Assembly (NCBI GenBank): GCA_963978895.1
Contig: OZ022247.1
Coordinates: 9,146,947 to 9,210,946, forward strand
Direction: 5' to 3'
From: Erpobdella octoculata
Lineage: Eukaryota; Annelida; Clitellata; Hirudinida; Erpobdellidae
DNA: 64,000 nt
Shown one piece after another: positions 17,801-27,791 of the stretch. A model generated the notes under the pieces. That model worked only from the letters and a program-made list of their open reading frames with translations. It did no database searches and was not told the origin of the DNA. Position numbers and translations under genes: made by a program. Each line of letters opens with the position of its first letter. Position 1 is the stretch's first letter.

Positions 17801-18259
17801 CGTTTTCTATCTACTTTTTCAAATTTGATGTAATGTTTAAATTTATTCTTTTCAGAGGATATCCTGTGGTTCAAGAAAGTCGAGCTGCGAACTAATTCCG
17901 GAAGAAAAGGTCACATCAAAGAAGCATTGGGTATTTAAAAAATTTTCTTTCAGCAAAATTGTCATTTTTTGCACCTTCTATTAATAATATGTTAACACAT
18001 ATATTGTTGGAGTACTTATGGAATTAAAACACCAATTCTCACAATGCATTGAAACAAAGCTAAGTCTGAATAGAAAACTGTTAATATTTCAAATCTGTAT
18101 GTAAAACATTTTTAATAAATTTTTTTTTTAAATCAAGGTACACATGGAATCATGAAGGCCACATTTGATCAGCAGATCCAATCTGATGATACCATCTTTA
18201 TGAACCTTTATAAAAGAGTTTATCCTAAATGGTCTGACTTCACAGTTGAACAGTCCTGA
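11824..18259 (+). CDS. TSR1: pre-rRNA-processing protein TSR1, 21 exons
   Basis: Nucleolar/cytoplasmic GTPase-like factor needed for 40S subunit maturation. Frame-consistent exons: 11824-11929, 12060-12130, 12750-12836, 12895-13016, 13079-13280, 13778-13848, 14323-14470, 14570-14716, 14809-14947, 15064-15168, 15436-15521, 15624-15722, 16078-16145, 16279-16350, 16618-16765, 16992-17049, 17125-17330, 17410-17512, 17608-17748, 17856-17930, 18138-18259; 791 aa, close to human TSR1 (804). The N-terminus [19 protein letters not shown] is diagnostic. Then come [12 protein letters not shown], the AARP2CN region [11 protein letters not shown] (~270-320), [10 protein letters not shown], an Asp/Glu-rich tract (~400-461), [19 protein letters not shown] (~490-510), and the C-terminal HIKEALGTHG and YKRVYPKW. 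Like other TSR1 proteins it shows no intact P-loop. A CRE-like CGACGTCAC lies near 11485. All GT-AG introns. Confidence 0.95.
13466..13634. mobile_element. 169-bp MITE in TSR1 intron 5
   Basis: Terminal inverted repeats GAGTACTGCACAGGC (13466-13480) and the complement of AAGTACTGCACAGGC (13620-13634), 14 of 15 matching, flanked by TA on both sides. Too short to code; superfamily uncertain (TA target suggests Tc1/mariner-like mobilisation). Confidence 0.7.
15845..16077. repeat. ~25-bp minisatellite in TSR1 intron 12
   Basis: About eight or nine copies of a unit around TGATTATAAATGTATATGAA, with variants. The last copy reads ...GAATATTCAG and forms the 3' splice site of exon 13 (16078), where the other copies read ...GAATATTCTGAT. 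Confidence 0.9.
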
Positions 18260-18298
18260 ATATATTTTTTCTGTTAAGAATTTGAATTTTTGTCTGAG

Positions 18299-18304
18299 AA
18301 TAAA
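18299..18304 (+). promoter_or_regulatory. polyadenylation signal of TSR1
   Basis: AATAAA 40 bases after the TSR1 stop codon, the first canonical signal in the 3' flank. Confidence 0.6.
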
Positions 18305-19520
18305 TTTTTGTTCTCATTTTTGTGACTGGTCAGTGTTGGAGGATTCATTCAGGTCTTATAGAGATCTTATAACCACATAACATACACATTCGTAATTACA
18401 AACAACACAGAAGATGGACATGCTCTATTGGGGGGACTTGCTCTTATTTTGAGTGTTCAATATTTTAAGTATATATATAAGTTTTTTGGAATATTGAAAT
18501 ATAATCATATCTAACGCTATAATGAACAAGCCTCAAAATCGCCTCTTTCCCTTATTAGATGATCCGGATCCACCACTTGTATTCTTTTTTTTATTATTAT
18601 TATAGTTTATAGTCTTTTACACCTTGTGTTTCAAGATGCAACCACTGGTATTCAAACCTCTATAGGAGAAATAGGGCTCTGGACCACAAAATAAAAGGTG
18701 TTTTATAGAGAATAGATACTCCAGTTTATCTACTTATACAATTTTTAGAGTAGTTAATTTTTCCTAATTAGAATGGTTGTCCCAGACTTGTATGTCTGGA
18801 GTGTTCTTTGATTTTAGTGGGTGAGTAAAACAATTACCTATAATTGATTTATATAAATGATGGAATCGTCAAATAAAACTTATTTAAAATATTAAAATCA
18901 ATGCATTTTTAATCACAAAGCTGGCTTGTAGATGTTTGTCAACATGTTAAATATCAATTGAAAATTAAAAAAACGAAGTTTTTTAAAAACACAATTTTAT
19001 ATTTTTTAAATTATGCAAATCAGTTTCTAAATGCAATAATAGTTTAACCATTATTTATATTAATACTTTAGTCAACATTTTAATAAGTTTTTGTCATTGT
19101 CATGATTACCTTAAGGTTCATTTAAATGACGCTTGCGCCATCTAGGGAATAATTTTAAATGCGTTACAAAATAAATACTGAAATTATTCGAAATAATTAT
19201 TAAATCATTTAGAAAACTATTGAATATTGTGTGGGCGGGTGGCTAAAGTCTATGCTGAAAGTTTCAAAGTTCTAACTTGTCTAAAAGTTGGAGAAAATTC
19301 AAAAATTTGGACGACAGACTGAGATCTCAAGTTAAGTAAAAGTGTGTAACGAGAAAAGACGCACTAACACTAACAAGTAAATTAAAAACGAATTTTTAAA
19401 ACCAATGCTCTTATATGTAATTAAAACACAAATTTTGCAATCAATTTTTTCTTATATTACTCTTTTATTTTATGTTAAAGTCGAAATATCTTAATTATAT
19501 CGAAATATCGAAATTAATTA
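18305..19520. other. intergenic, no gene seen
   Basis: AT-rich sequence after TSR1. Around 18555 a GATCCGGATCCACCACTT stretch resembles the end of hAT-type MITEs (complement starts AAGTGGTGGATC), but no partner end was found. Nothing else recognised. Confidence 0.4.
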
Positions 19521-19524
19521 AAAT

Positions 19525-20130
19525 TATCTAAATTAATTGACTTATTGTAAAACTAATAATTGAATATTGCATTGTCTTCTATTTTGAGCATGTATGCAAA
19601 ATTTGAAAAAATCTATCACCAGTAAGTGACTCAAAAATTGATTGCAAGATTTGAAACAGACAGAGAAACAAACAGACAGACAGAGAAACAGAGACGACGA
19701 GTTAATAAAAGCATTGGTAATAATAATAAAAATATCATCAAAAAGCATCGAATTTAAATATCTCAACTATTTTCATGAAAATTTCGTACACGCTTGAGAA
19801 TCGCGGTCAGTGAGTGTGGTTCGTGTTAACTTGGTAAAATAGTCTGCCAGTCGGTTAGCGTTTTGTGGTCAAGAAAACCCTCAAGAAAACCTTCAAGAAA
19901 ACCCTCAAAAAAACCCTCAAGAAACCCCTCGATAAAATCCTCAAGAAAATTAACTAAATTAATTGACTTATTGTAAAACTAATAATTGAATATTGCATTG
20001 TCTTCTATCTTGAGCATGTATGCAAAATTTGAAAAAAATCTATCATCAGGAAGTGACTCAAAAATTGATTGCAAGATTTGAAACAGACAGAGAAACAGAG
20101 CCGACGAGTTAATAAAAGCATTGGTAATAA
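19525..20130. repeat. ~180-bp direct repeat pair with a 240-bp spacer
   Basis: The stretch from TTAATTGACTTATTGTAAAA through the GACAGAGAAAC run to AAAAGCATTGGTAATAA occurs at ~19530-19727 and again at ~19955-20130, nearly identical. The spacer (19728-19954) includes five or six imperfect copies of AAACCCTCAAG. The pair could be a recent local duplication or the ends of an unknown element; no coding sequence lies between. Confidence 0.8.
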
Positions 20131-20960
20131 CAACGGTTTATTAAAAAAACAGTGAGACCTGCATACAGACCGCGAAAAGATAAAACAACAACAAAAGCCA
20201 AACAACAAAACATTATTTCAAAACACAAAGTTTCAGAACTGAAAAAATCAAACGGAAGAGTAAAACCAGATACAAATTAAATTTATTAATTAAGAGAACC
20301 AAACATTGCCATTAACAGCAAAAAGATGCCAGCATCGTGTGAAATTTTACGAGGTACAAGTGAAACAACAATCTTTAATTAATAAAGAAACTCGCTCGAC
20401 ATCAGAAACGCAATACACAGAAGAGACACTAATGCTATCTATAACAAAACCGCCTACAAAGCTCATAGTTGGTCCTTATCTTCTACACGTCTCACAGTCT
20501 TTACATACCAAACTCAGTTTCAAAAGGTGTAATATTTAGACGTTATATGTGAAGTATGTAAATTGTTTCGATAAGTCTCCTAAAACGCAGTATGGAAATT
20601 CGTTGATAAATAAATTGCAAAGATTGTGATCTAAGGATCTTACTCTTAAGCATTTATAATTCTCGTTTTGTTGCATAAGAAAAGTTGATAAGCACATTCG
20701 TCACCAGCGCCCAAAGGTACCTTTTTCTGTCCCGCAACATCCGGGGTAGCAACCTTTTCAGCGAACTCATCCGTAGCAGTGCCACTCCCCATCCCCTGGG
20801 CGCTCCGATCATTAGACAGCAAGACCATAACAAAGAGAGTTGCAATAATCAAATCTAGACAGAATAAGAGAAGAAACCAAAAGTTGTAGAGAAGGATCAA
20901 CTATATATGAAAATCTTGACGGCGGCGACACCAACTCTTACCGTCCGATCTCTAATCTAT
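20131..20960. other. intergenic, no gene recognised
   Basis: Includes a locally GC-richer block (~20700-20840) open on the minus strand (with GSGTATDEFAEKVATPDVAG). It has no recognised homologue and no splice context, so it is not called as a gene. Confidence 0.35.
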
Positions 20961-20963
20961 TTT

Positions 20964-21807
20964 TGGCAGTGGTCTCAAACACGCGGCCCGTGGGCCAATT
21001 GCGGCCCACTGGATGATATTTTGAGGCCCGCCACTTGATATAAAATTGTAATGGAAGTGCGGCCCGCCGTGGCGATAACAAATAAAATAAAAATAAGAAT
21101 TTTTTCATCCGGATCAAATCTTGCCCCATCGGGAAAAGTGCTGCTTATGATAATGTGAGAGCATTTTCCCCAAAACTTATTTTATGGAAAGATTAGCTCT
21201 CTCAAAAATACCTCTGCCATTTTCCAGCATGCCATTCAATGGTGAAGACTATATTAATGCTATTGAAAAACTACAAGAAGAATTTGATAATAGCTTTTCA
21301 GATTTTAAGATTCCCAGAGCCACTTTTAACATTTTTGCTGACCCCTTCTCTTTCGATGTCCAAGATGCCCCTCCATTGTTGCAGATGGAACTTATTGACC
21401 TTCAGTGCAACTCTCATTTGAAAGCTAAGTTTAGGGAAATAAATGGAAAAACATAAGAACTTTCACAATTTTTGAGAGAAATAAATGGAAAAACATAAAA
21501 ACTTTCACAATTTCTGAGAGAGTTGCACCAAACTTGTCCTGAGCTTTCCAGAATGTTAAGCCGGACCATGTACTTTTTTGGAAGCACGTAAATGTGCAAA
21601 AAACTGTTCTCCACTATGAACTTCAATAAGTCAAAATACAGATCTAAACTTACCGACGAGTATCTCCAGGCTATACTGAGGGTCTCGACTGCTCCTCTCT
21701 TAAGCCAAATATGTCTGAGCTGTGACAAGGGAAACGGACCCAGATCTCCAGCAAAGAGCATAAGGTATAGAAAAGGCAGGAAAAGTTCTGGCAGTTTGCA
21801 CTTTTGA
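20964..21807 (+). pseudogene. internally deleted hAT transposon (GTF2IRD2-type transposase C-terminus)
   Basis: The left end CAGTGGTCTCAAACACGCGG (from 20964), followed by repeated GCGGCCC motifs, matches the terminal and subterminal region typical of these hAT elements. Only the C-terminal part of the transposase follows: EDYINAIEKLQEEFDNSF, FADPFSFDVQDAP and MELIDLQCNSHLKAKF, then, after stop codons, the dimerisation-region motif FGSTYVCKKLFSTMNFNKSK (frameshifted) and LTDEYLQAILRVST. A ~45-bp tandem duplication (21440-21520) carries in-frame stops. Most of the transposase is missing. Confidence 0.8.
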
Positions 21808-22380
21808 TAAATAATAAAGCAAAACGATTGAAGAGAATGAACAGTTGTACTTTTATAAATGCCTTCATTAACTTCTAACCTCTGTTACTATTTTTTTACT
21901 AGTGGTTTTGCCCGTCCCAAGGACGGATGTTTTAAAATTACGATGAACTTTGGATACATTTTTTGGATTATTATAAGTTTATTAATTACTGATGGGGGGC
22001 TTATTGGGGTGACATTTCAGCGGACCACCCCGGATGACGTTTACTCTTGCTACGCCACTGCCTGAACTTACAGCTTTTATTCATATTACAAATGATTACT
22101 GTTTTAAGAACTTGCTATTGAGCCGTCTAAACTTATTTAAAAAAAGGAAGGTGTCATTTGCTGGACCTGCCCGTGAAAGTCTAAATGTTTTTTGAGAATT
22201 TAAATTATATTTTATATTGAATTGGTTTGAAAAAGGCCCGAAATTCTTAAATATCTGCTAATTATCAGAACTAATGATGTCGAGAGATGAATTTAGTAAA
22301 GATAAAACCTCAGGATACAGAGACAAACATTTTAAGCAAAAAAGTACAATTTTTTTATTTTTTTGAAAACTATAAGGGGG
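21808..22380. other. intergenic with MITE-like ends
   Basis: Two stretches read like ends of hAT-type MITEs when complemented: CAGTGGCGTAGCAAG (complement of ~22048-22062) and CAGTGGCGGATCTAG (complement of ~22391-22405). Partner ends were not located, so no full element is claimed. Confidence 0.35.
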
Positions 22381-22409
22381 GCCCGCTCACTAGATCCGCC
22401 ACTGCAGCC

Positions 22410-23221
22410 GACAATGGAAAATTAACACTTCGGGTCTTACTGGATCTGTCGGCGGCTTTTGACACCGTTGATCATCAGATCCTGCTTCAGCGACTCGCGT
22501 CATCTTTTGGATTTGACGAGGCTCCACTTGTTTGGCTCCACTCCTATCCAAGTAAGGGTACACGGAACCGCTTCATCTACTTCAATTCTAACATGCGGCG
22601 TTCCGTCGCTGAGTTAGAACAGATAGTTACGAAAGGCGGGTTGCAATCACATTTTTACGCTGATGCACAAATTTACGGCCATTGTGATCCAGACGGGTCG
22701 CCGAGCTCTTATCGCTTGTCTCTGCGTGCGTCGACGACGTCAGTCAGTTGATGCGCTGCAGTCGCCTACAGCTCAACTCAAATAAATCCGAAGTAATCTG
22801 GTTCTCAACTTGCCGTCGGAAGAACAAGCGCCCAAAAGAACTTGATTTGCCTTGGTATCGATGGATCTCACCGTCTGACACGGTCCATAACCTCGGCGCA
22901 ATCTTCGATTCCGACATGTCCATGGGCGCACATGTCAATCATGTCACCCAAGTGTGTTTCTCTACTTTACGACAAATCGAAACAGTTGCATCATCTCTTC
23001 CCCCAAAACCTCTCATCAAACTTGTGACATCCTTTGTTCTCTCGAAACTCGATTACTGCAATTCTGTCTTAGCAGGACATCTGAAGTTCCAGACTCGCCG
23101 TCTACAGTCGGTTGTCAATGCAGCCGCTAAACTGGTGATAACATGACCGTATTTTCCCTATCCTCCAAGAGCTGCATTAGCTGAAGGTCGACTGCAAGAT
23201 AAATTTCAAGCTCGCACTCAG
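22410..23221 (+). pseudogene. CR1/L2-like LINE reverse transcriptase remnant
   Basis: Motifs in order: LRVLLDLSAAFDTVDHQILL (first catalytic Asp), SHFYADAQIYG (altered YADD box), LQLNSNKSEVIWF, TVHNLGAIFDSDMSM, VTSFVLSKLDYCNSVLAGH, LQSVVNAAAKLV, and ILQELH followed by a stop, then KINFKLAL. The GVPQGS-containing stretch between the first two motifs is missing, and stops or frameshifts occur at ~22750 and ~23145. It is a dead, internally deleted copy. Its 3' continuation probably lies at 25203-25445, beyond later insertions. Confidence 0.85.
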
Positions 23222-23554
23222 AGGCGTGGATTGGGGGGCTCTCAAGATTTTCCACCAAATATAAAAAATATTTTTTCTAGCTCACCCATGAATGAGTATT
23301 TAGATTATTTGATAAAAACAATATTTATCAAACTTTTTGAATTATATCTATTTATAATCTACCTACTGCTAATATTTTTCAATCTTTTAGTGCTTAGTTT
23401 CTCGCACTTCTTACTTTTTTCATAATTATCTCTCTATCTCTTGCTCTTCTTCACTGGCTTCCTTTTAAATATAGGGTGATTTTAAAAATTTGCTTACTTA
23501 TTTTTAAATTTAAAAATTATTCTTCTCCATTAATCTCCATTCTACTTAACTAGC

Positions 23555-23800
23555 TTAATAAAAAGCTCTCCCAAGTCTGGTCTTCGATCTTTCTCTCTTA
23601 GCCATTTTCGTATCTTTTCTGTTAAGCATTCTTTTCCTAAACGCTCTTTTCCCTACTCTGGTCCATTTCTCTGGAACTCTCTTCATACTTCTCTTACTAA
23701 ATCTACTTCTCTCGCTGTTTTCCGTCTGAGGTTTAAAACTTATCTGTTTAATAGGTTCGTGTTCGAGCGTTATTGAACGCCAAGGAAATAGCGCTATAGA
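23555..23800 (+). pseudogene. second LINE 3' end with tail
   Basis: The frame shows FPYSGPFLWNSLHTSLTKST and VFRLRFKTYLFNRFVFERY before a stop, the C-terminal signature of L2/CR1-type LINE proteins. The non-coding tail ends in AATAGCGCTATAGAAATGG, related to the tails of the SINE at 8.8 kb and the fragment at 55.1 kb. Confidence 0.7.
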
Positions 23801-24224
23801 AATGGATTGATTGCTTTCGGTCCATCCGATCAAACCCGTATGAAATTTAGACTCGTGTATCTGTCCCAGCTTGACGAACAATTAGCATATTCTTATCCTA
23901 GCCGGATGCTTGAGCTCTCTCACCAAGATTTTTCCAATTCATTTTAAATTATTTTTATTAGCTCACACACTATTAAGTATTTAGATTAGTTGATGAAAAC
24001 AGTATTTATCACACTTGTTGATTAATATCCAATTAGTAAAATTTCTGCTATTATTTTCCAATCTTATATTAGTACTTTTAGTCTATTTGATCTTAATGAT
24101 CCAGTGGACAATTTTGTAAAAATGAAAGAACGTCGATACCCTTTGTTACATTCATAATTTAAACGCTTTTTGTCTGCCCTCAATATTAAATAAAAGTTAA
24201 CTTTTTTAACTCCACGAGTCCTCC

Positions 24225-25202
24225 GGGTTAGTGCCTACTGATCCCAGAACAACTGATCCCAGGACAACTGATCCCAGTACAACTGATCCCAGGCCAACTG
24301 ATCCCAGGACAACTGATCCCAGTACAACTGATCCCACGGACAACTGATCCCACGGACAACTGATCCCATGGACAACTGATCCCATAGACAACTGATCCCC
24401 TAGACATAAGCAACACATTTTAACTCATTTTTTGACGACAATGGTGGTGATGATGCTTACGTAGCCAGCTTACTATGGCTGGCTGCATACGACAACGGTG
24501 GTGGTGATAATGATACTGGCTACTTCAATTAGTAAACGGATAAATAATATTTAGTATAAGCGCACGAGGACACGATACACAGTCGAAATGAAATTGACAA
24601 GTTCGTATTACTTTTCATCGTTTCACTCCTTTCCATACATACATACATACATACATACATACATACATACATACATACATACATACATACATACATACAT
24701 ACATACATACATACATACATACATACATACATACATACATACATACATACATACATACATACATACATACATACATACATACATACATACATACATACAT
24801 ACATACATACATACATACATACATACATACATACATACATACATACATACATACATACATACATACATACATACATACATACATACATACATACATACAT
24901 ACATACATACATACATACATACATACATACACATACATTCGTACATACAAACAGAAATCAGAAATTATGTATGTTAATATCAGTTTATTGATTGCAGAAA
25001 CAGTGAAATATAAAATGATGCAGATATGGGATCAGTTGTCTATGGGATCAGTTGTCCATGGGATCAGTTGTCCGTGGGATCAGTTGTCCGTGGGATCAGT
25101 TGTCCCGGGATCAGTTGTCCTGGGATCAGTTGTCCTGGGATCAGTAGTCCTGGGATCAGTAGTCCTGGGATCAGTTGTCCTGGGATCAGTTGCGATGATC
25201 CC
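24225..25202. mobile_element. 978-bp element with minisatellite inverted arms and 9-bp target duplication
   Basis: GAGTCCTCC occurs at 24216-24224 and 25203-25211. Between them, a left arm of about 11 copies of a 15-16-bp unit (TGATCCCAGGACAAC and variants, 24238-24412) faces a right arm of the same units in reverse complement (25027-25190). The arms enclose unique sequence and a (CATA)n tract. The outer 23 bases of the two ends agree in first GGG and last ACTGATCCCAG. A 9-bp duplication fits Mutator-like or foldback elements. No transposase frame inside. Confidence 0.7.
24634..24930. repeat. (CATA)n microsatellite, ~297 bp
   Basis: Almost perfect tetranucleotide repeat of about 74 copies, lying between the two arms of the 24225-25202 element. 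It reads open in several frames on both strands, which is an artefact. Confidence 0.99.
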
Positions 25203-25445
25203 GAGTCCTCCATATTTGTGCTCGGACGTCACACGCTTGTGCGACGTTCCGTCTCGAAGAAGACTTAGGTCGTCATCCTCGTCTTCACTTCTCATCTCTG
25301 CAGCTTATCTGAAGACTGCTTGGAACAGAAGTTTTGCGGTTGCCGGCCCAACGATCTGGAATCGTCTTCCACCAAAGTTCACAACCGAACAGTTCAGATA
25401 GGCTTTCAAGACGCACCTGTTTGTGGCCTAGAAGTCTGATGACTC
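25203..25445 (+). pseudogene. LINE 3' end (reverse transcriptase C-terminus)
   Basis: SPPYLCSDVTRLCDVPSRR, then a Ser-rich run, AFAVAGPTIWNRLPPKF-like sequence (FAVAGPTIWNRLP is read directly) and FKTHLFVA after a stop. This is the end of an L2/CR1-type LINE protein and would follow on from the fragment ending near 23221. The protein matches begin at the target duplication of the element just upstream. Confidence 0.75.
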
Positions 25446-26630
25446 ACGCCACACAAGGATTGTCAAACTAAATTGAATTGAAAGTTCATTTTTCACATAC
25501 TCACACAGCACACATGCTTACATCCTGAAAAACACGGATTCGCAAATGACAGGCACGTCGTTTTTTAGGCCTTGGGATTTTCTAGTGTCAATATGTTTTC
25601 TATATATACATAAATGTTTTTTTATTAATTTGCCCCTACTTCCCAACGTTTTCCAGAAAAAAGTGTGTAGCTCGCACTTGAATTGTGTTTATATATTGTT
25701 GAAAAAAATGTTTAAACATTCATTACCATAATATACATGAGTGACTATTCTCCGGTTCAACAATCAGACATCTAAGATTCTCCCACACAGATTGTACCTA
25801 CCATAGATATATATTGTACCTACGGTGTAAATTTATGCTTTTGTTTGACCCCTATGACTTTTGAAAAATGTTGTAATTATCGTTAAAGTAATTTTTGATT
25901 TATTTTTAGTAATTATCATGAAATCACATCAAAAATTATTTTAAATCAGAAACAAAAATTTATTTTACAAAATGATTTTAAATTAGATTACAGAATTAGA
26001 CAATATTTCAAAAAATAAAACACTGATTTTTGTTACTGGATTAATATTTAGTGTGTAATTTAATTAGTATTATATTATTGTTAAATATTTTGATACAATG
26101 ATGTTATTCAAATAAATAGCTAATTAACTTATTTTATATAACTGTATAAAATCTATGTCTGGCGCCATGTTTTAATCTAGTCGTCTGCTCAATGGTTTTT
26201 ACTGATTTAATCTGTTCACTTTTGTTACATTTCGATGAAACTTTTACATATTGATTTGTTTTTGAATCATTTATCTAAAATTGCTAATTTTATTGAGATG
26301 TCACAAATTTGAATTTTCCATCTAAAAATATACAGCAATTTGGAATTTATCATGCCACTCTGTTTATTTGCCAAGCGAGTAAAATGTAAATAAATAGAGA
26401 CATTACGACCGATTTAATCAGTATACTTTTTATCATATAACTGCGTTAATAATTGTGGCATTTATTTGAAACTAGTACAGATCGTTTTGTTTTTTAATTA
26501 TCTATTCAAATATATTATAATAAAAATATTAAAATACCACAACTTTGAATTTTCTATGTATATTGCAGGCAAAGTTGGCTACCGTTGGCGACGTAACCAC
26601 ACGCCCAATAATTAATTGTTATTGATAGCC
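25446..26630. other. intergenic flank of METTL4, no gene seen
   Basis: AT-rich sequence with no recognised repeat or coding frame. Its last ~60 bases (GTTGGCGACGTAACCACACG near 26575-26600) are GC-richer and contain a CRE-half-site-like GACGTAAC, a plausible METTL4 promoter or 5' UTR. Confidence 0.4.
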
Positions 26631-27737
26631 ATGTCGGTTGTTAGAAGTGGTGAAAAATGGTGTTTCGTTGACGAAGAAGTGTTTATAAATGATACATATT
26701 CTGATGGAGGGTTTAAATGCGGCTCTCGTGCGTATTCTATAAATTCACAATTTCTATATGACAGCCAGTGTCCACCAACAATGTCTTTAAATAAAAGTTC
26801 CAAGGTTGGGTTATTAATTATAATTACCAGGTTTTTCTTGACATGCTTTCTTGTTTCTCTGTTTGACCGGGTAGGAAAATGTTATCGCATTAAAAGCACT
26901 TGCTGAAATTTTTTGGTGTATATAATTTATAATTGTCGTCGTTAACAATGCATTCTATTTAAATTTTCAGATGTATTGGACAAAATTTAAATAACATATA
27001 AAATGTTACTAATTAAAATCTTTAATAACATTGAAACTAAAAAGAGTTAAATAATACTACTTAAATTTTTTTATAAACAACGTTTCTATTCTGCACTAAA
27101 AAGACAAGAATAATTCTCTGGCTATATAAAATTTGTTAACATACATACTAAGAGTTAACAGTAAAATTATATAACCAATAACACAGGTTGCATTGTTTTA
27201 TATTCTGGAATTTGACCCAGGTTATGAGTTAAAGAATGTAACAATAGTTATAATCTTTGAATAAAATGTTATTTAAAAAAATGTGATTTTGAAAAGTTTT
27301 TCATGAGTTTTATTTTTTTCAGAAAAGAAAGCATTCAGAAATAAAAGATCCTGAACAAAATGTGATTGTTTTATTTTTGCTGTTTAAAGATATATATTTA
27401 TTGATGATTAATATTTGTATGGTTACAGGAGTTGGAGTGCAGTTTATTTTCATGTCTTAATGAATTGGTCAGTACATTTTCAACTATAGTGCAAACTCTA
27501 GAAGACAGCAACTGCATAGAAAATAATAACAATCTTGGAGCGAGAAGTTTGCAAGTTATTGTAGAAAATTTGCAAGGTGTTTTCCGTGACCACATGACCG
27601 AAGATTATGAACGTGGAGATGACAATGAAGCGCTACTCATTTCTAATGAACAAGATATCGGTAGGGAATGTTCGATTTGATGTGTGTCACAAAATTAATT
27701 AACTTTATTGTCATCAAATTGCATGTTACATAAAACG

Positions 27738-27791
<54 letters not shown>

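Noticed and set aside
20646..20900. 84-codon minus-strand frame with GSGTATDEFAEK
   Set aside because: No recognised domain, no splice partners, and its GC-richer block is short; left as unexplained intergenic sequence.
24529..24977. Open frames of MYVC and HTYI repeats on both strands
   Set aside because: Direct by-product of the (CATA)n tract; no non-repeat coding sequence.
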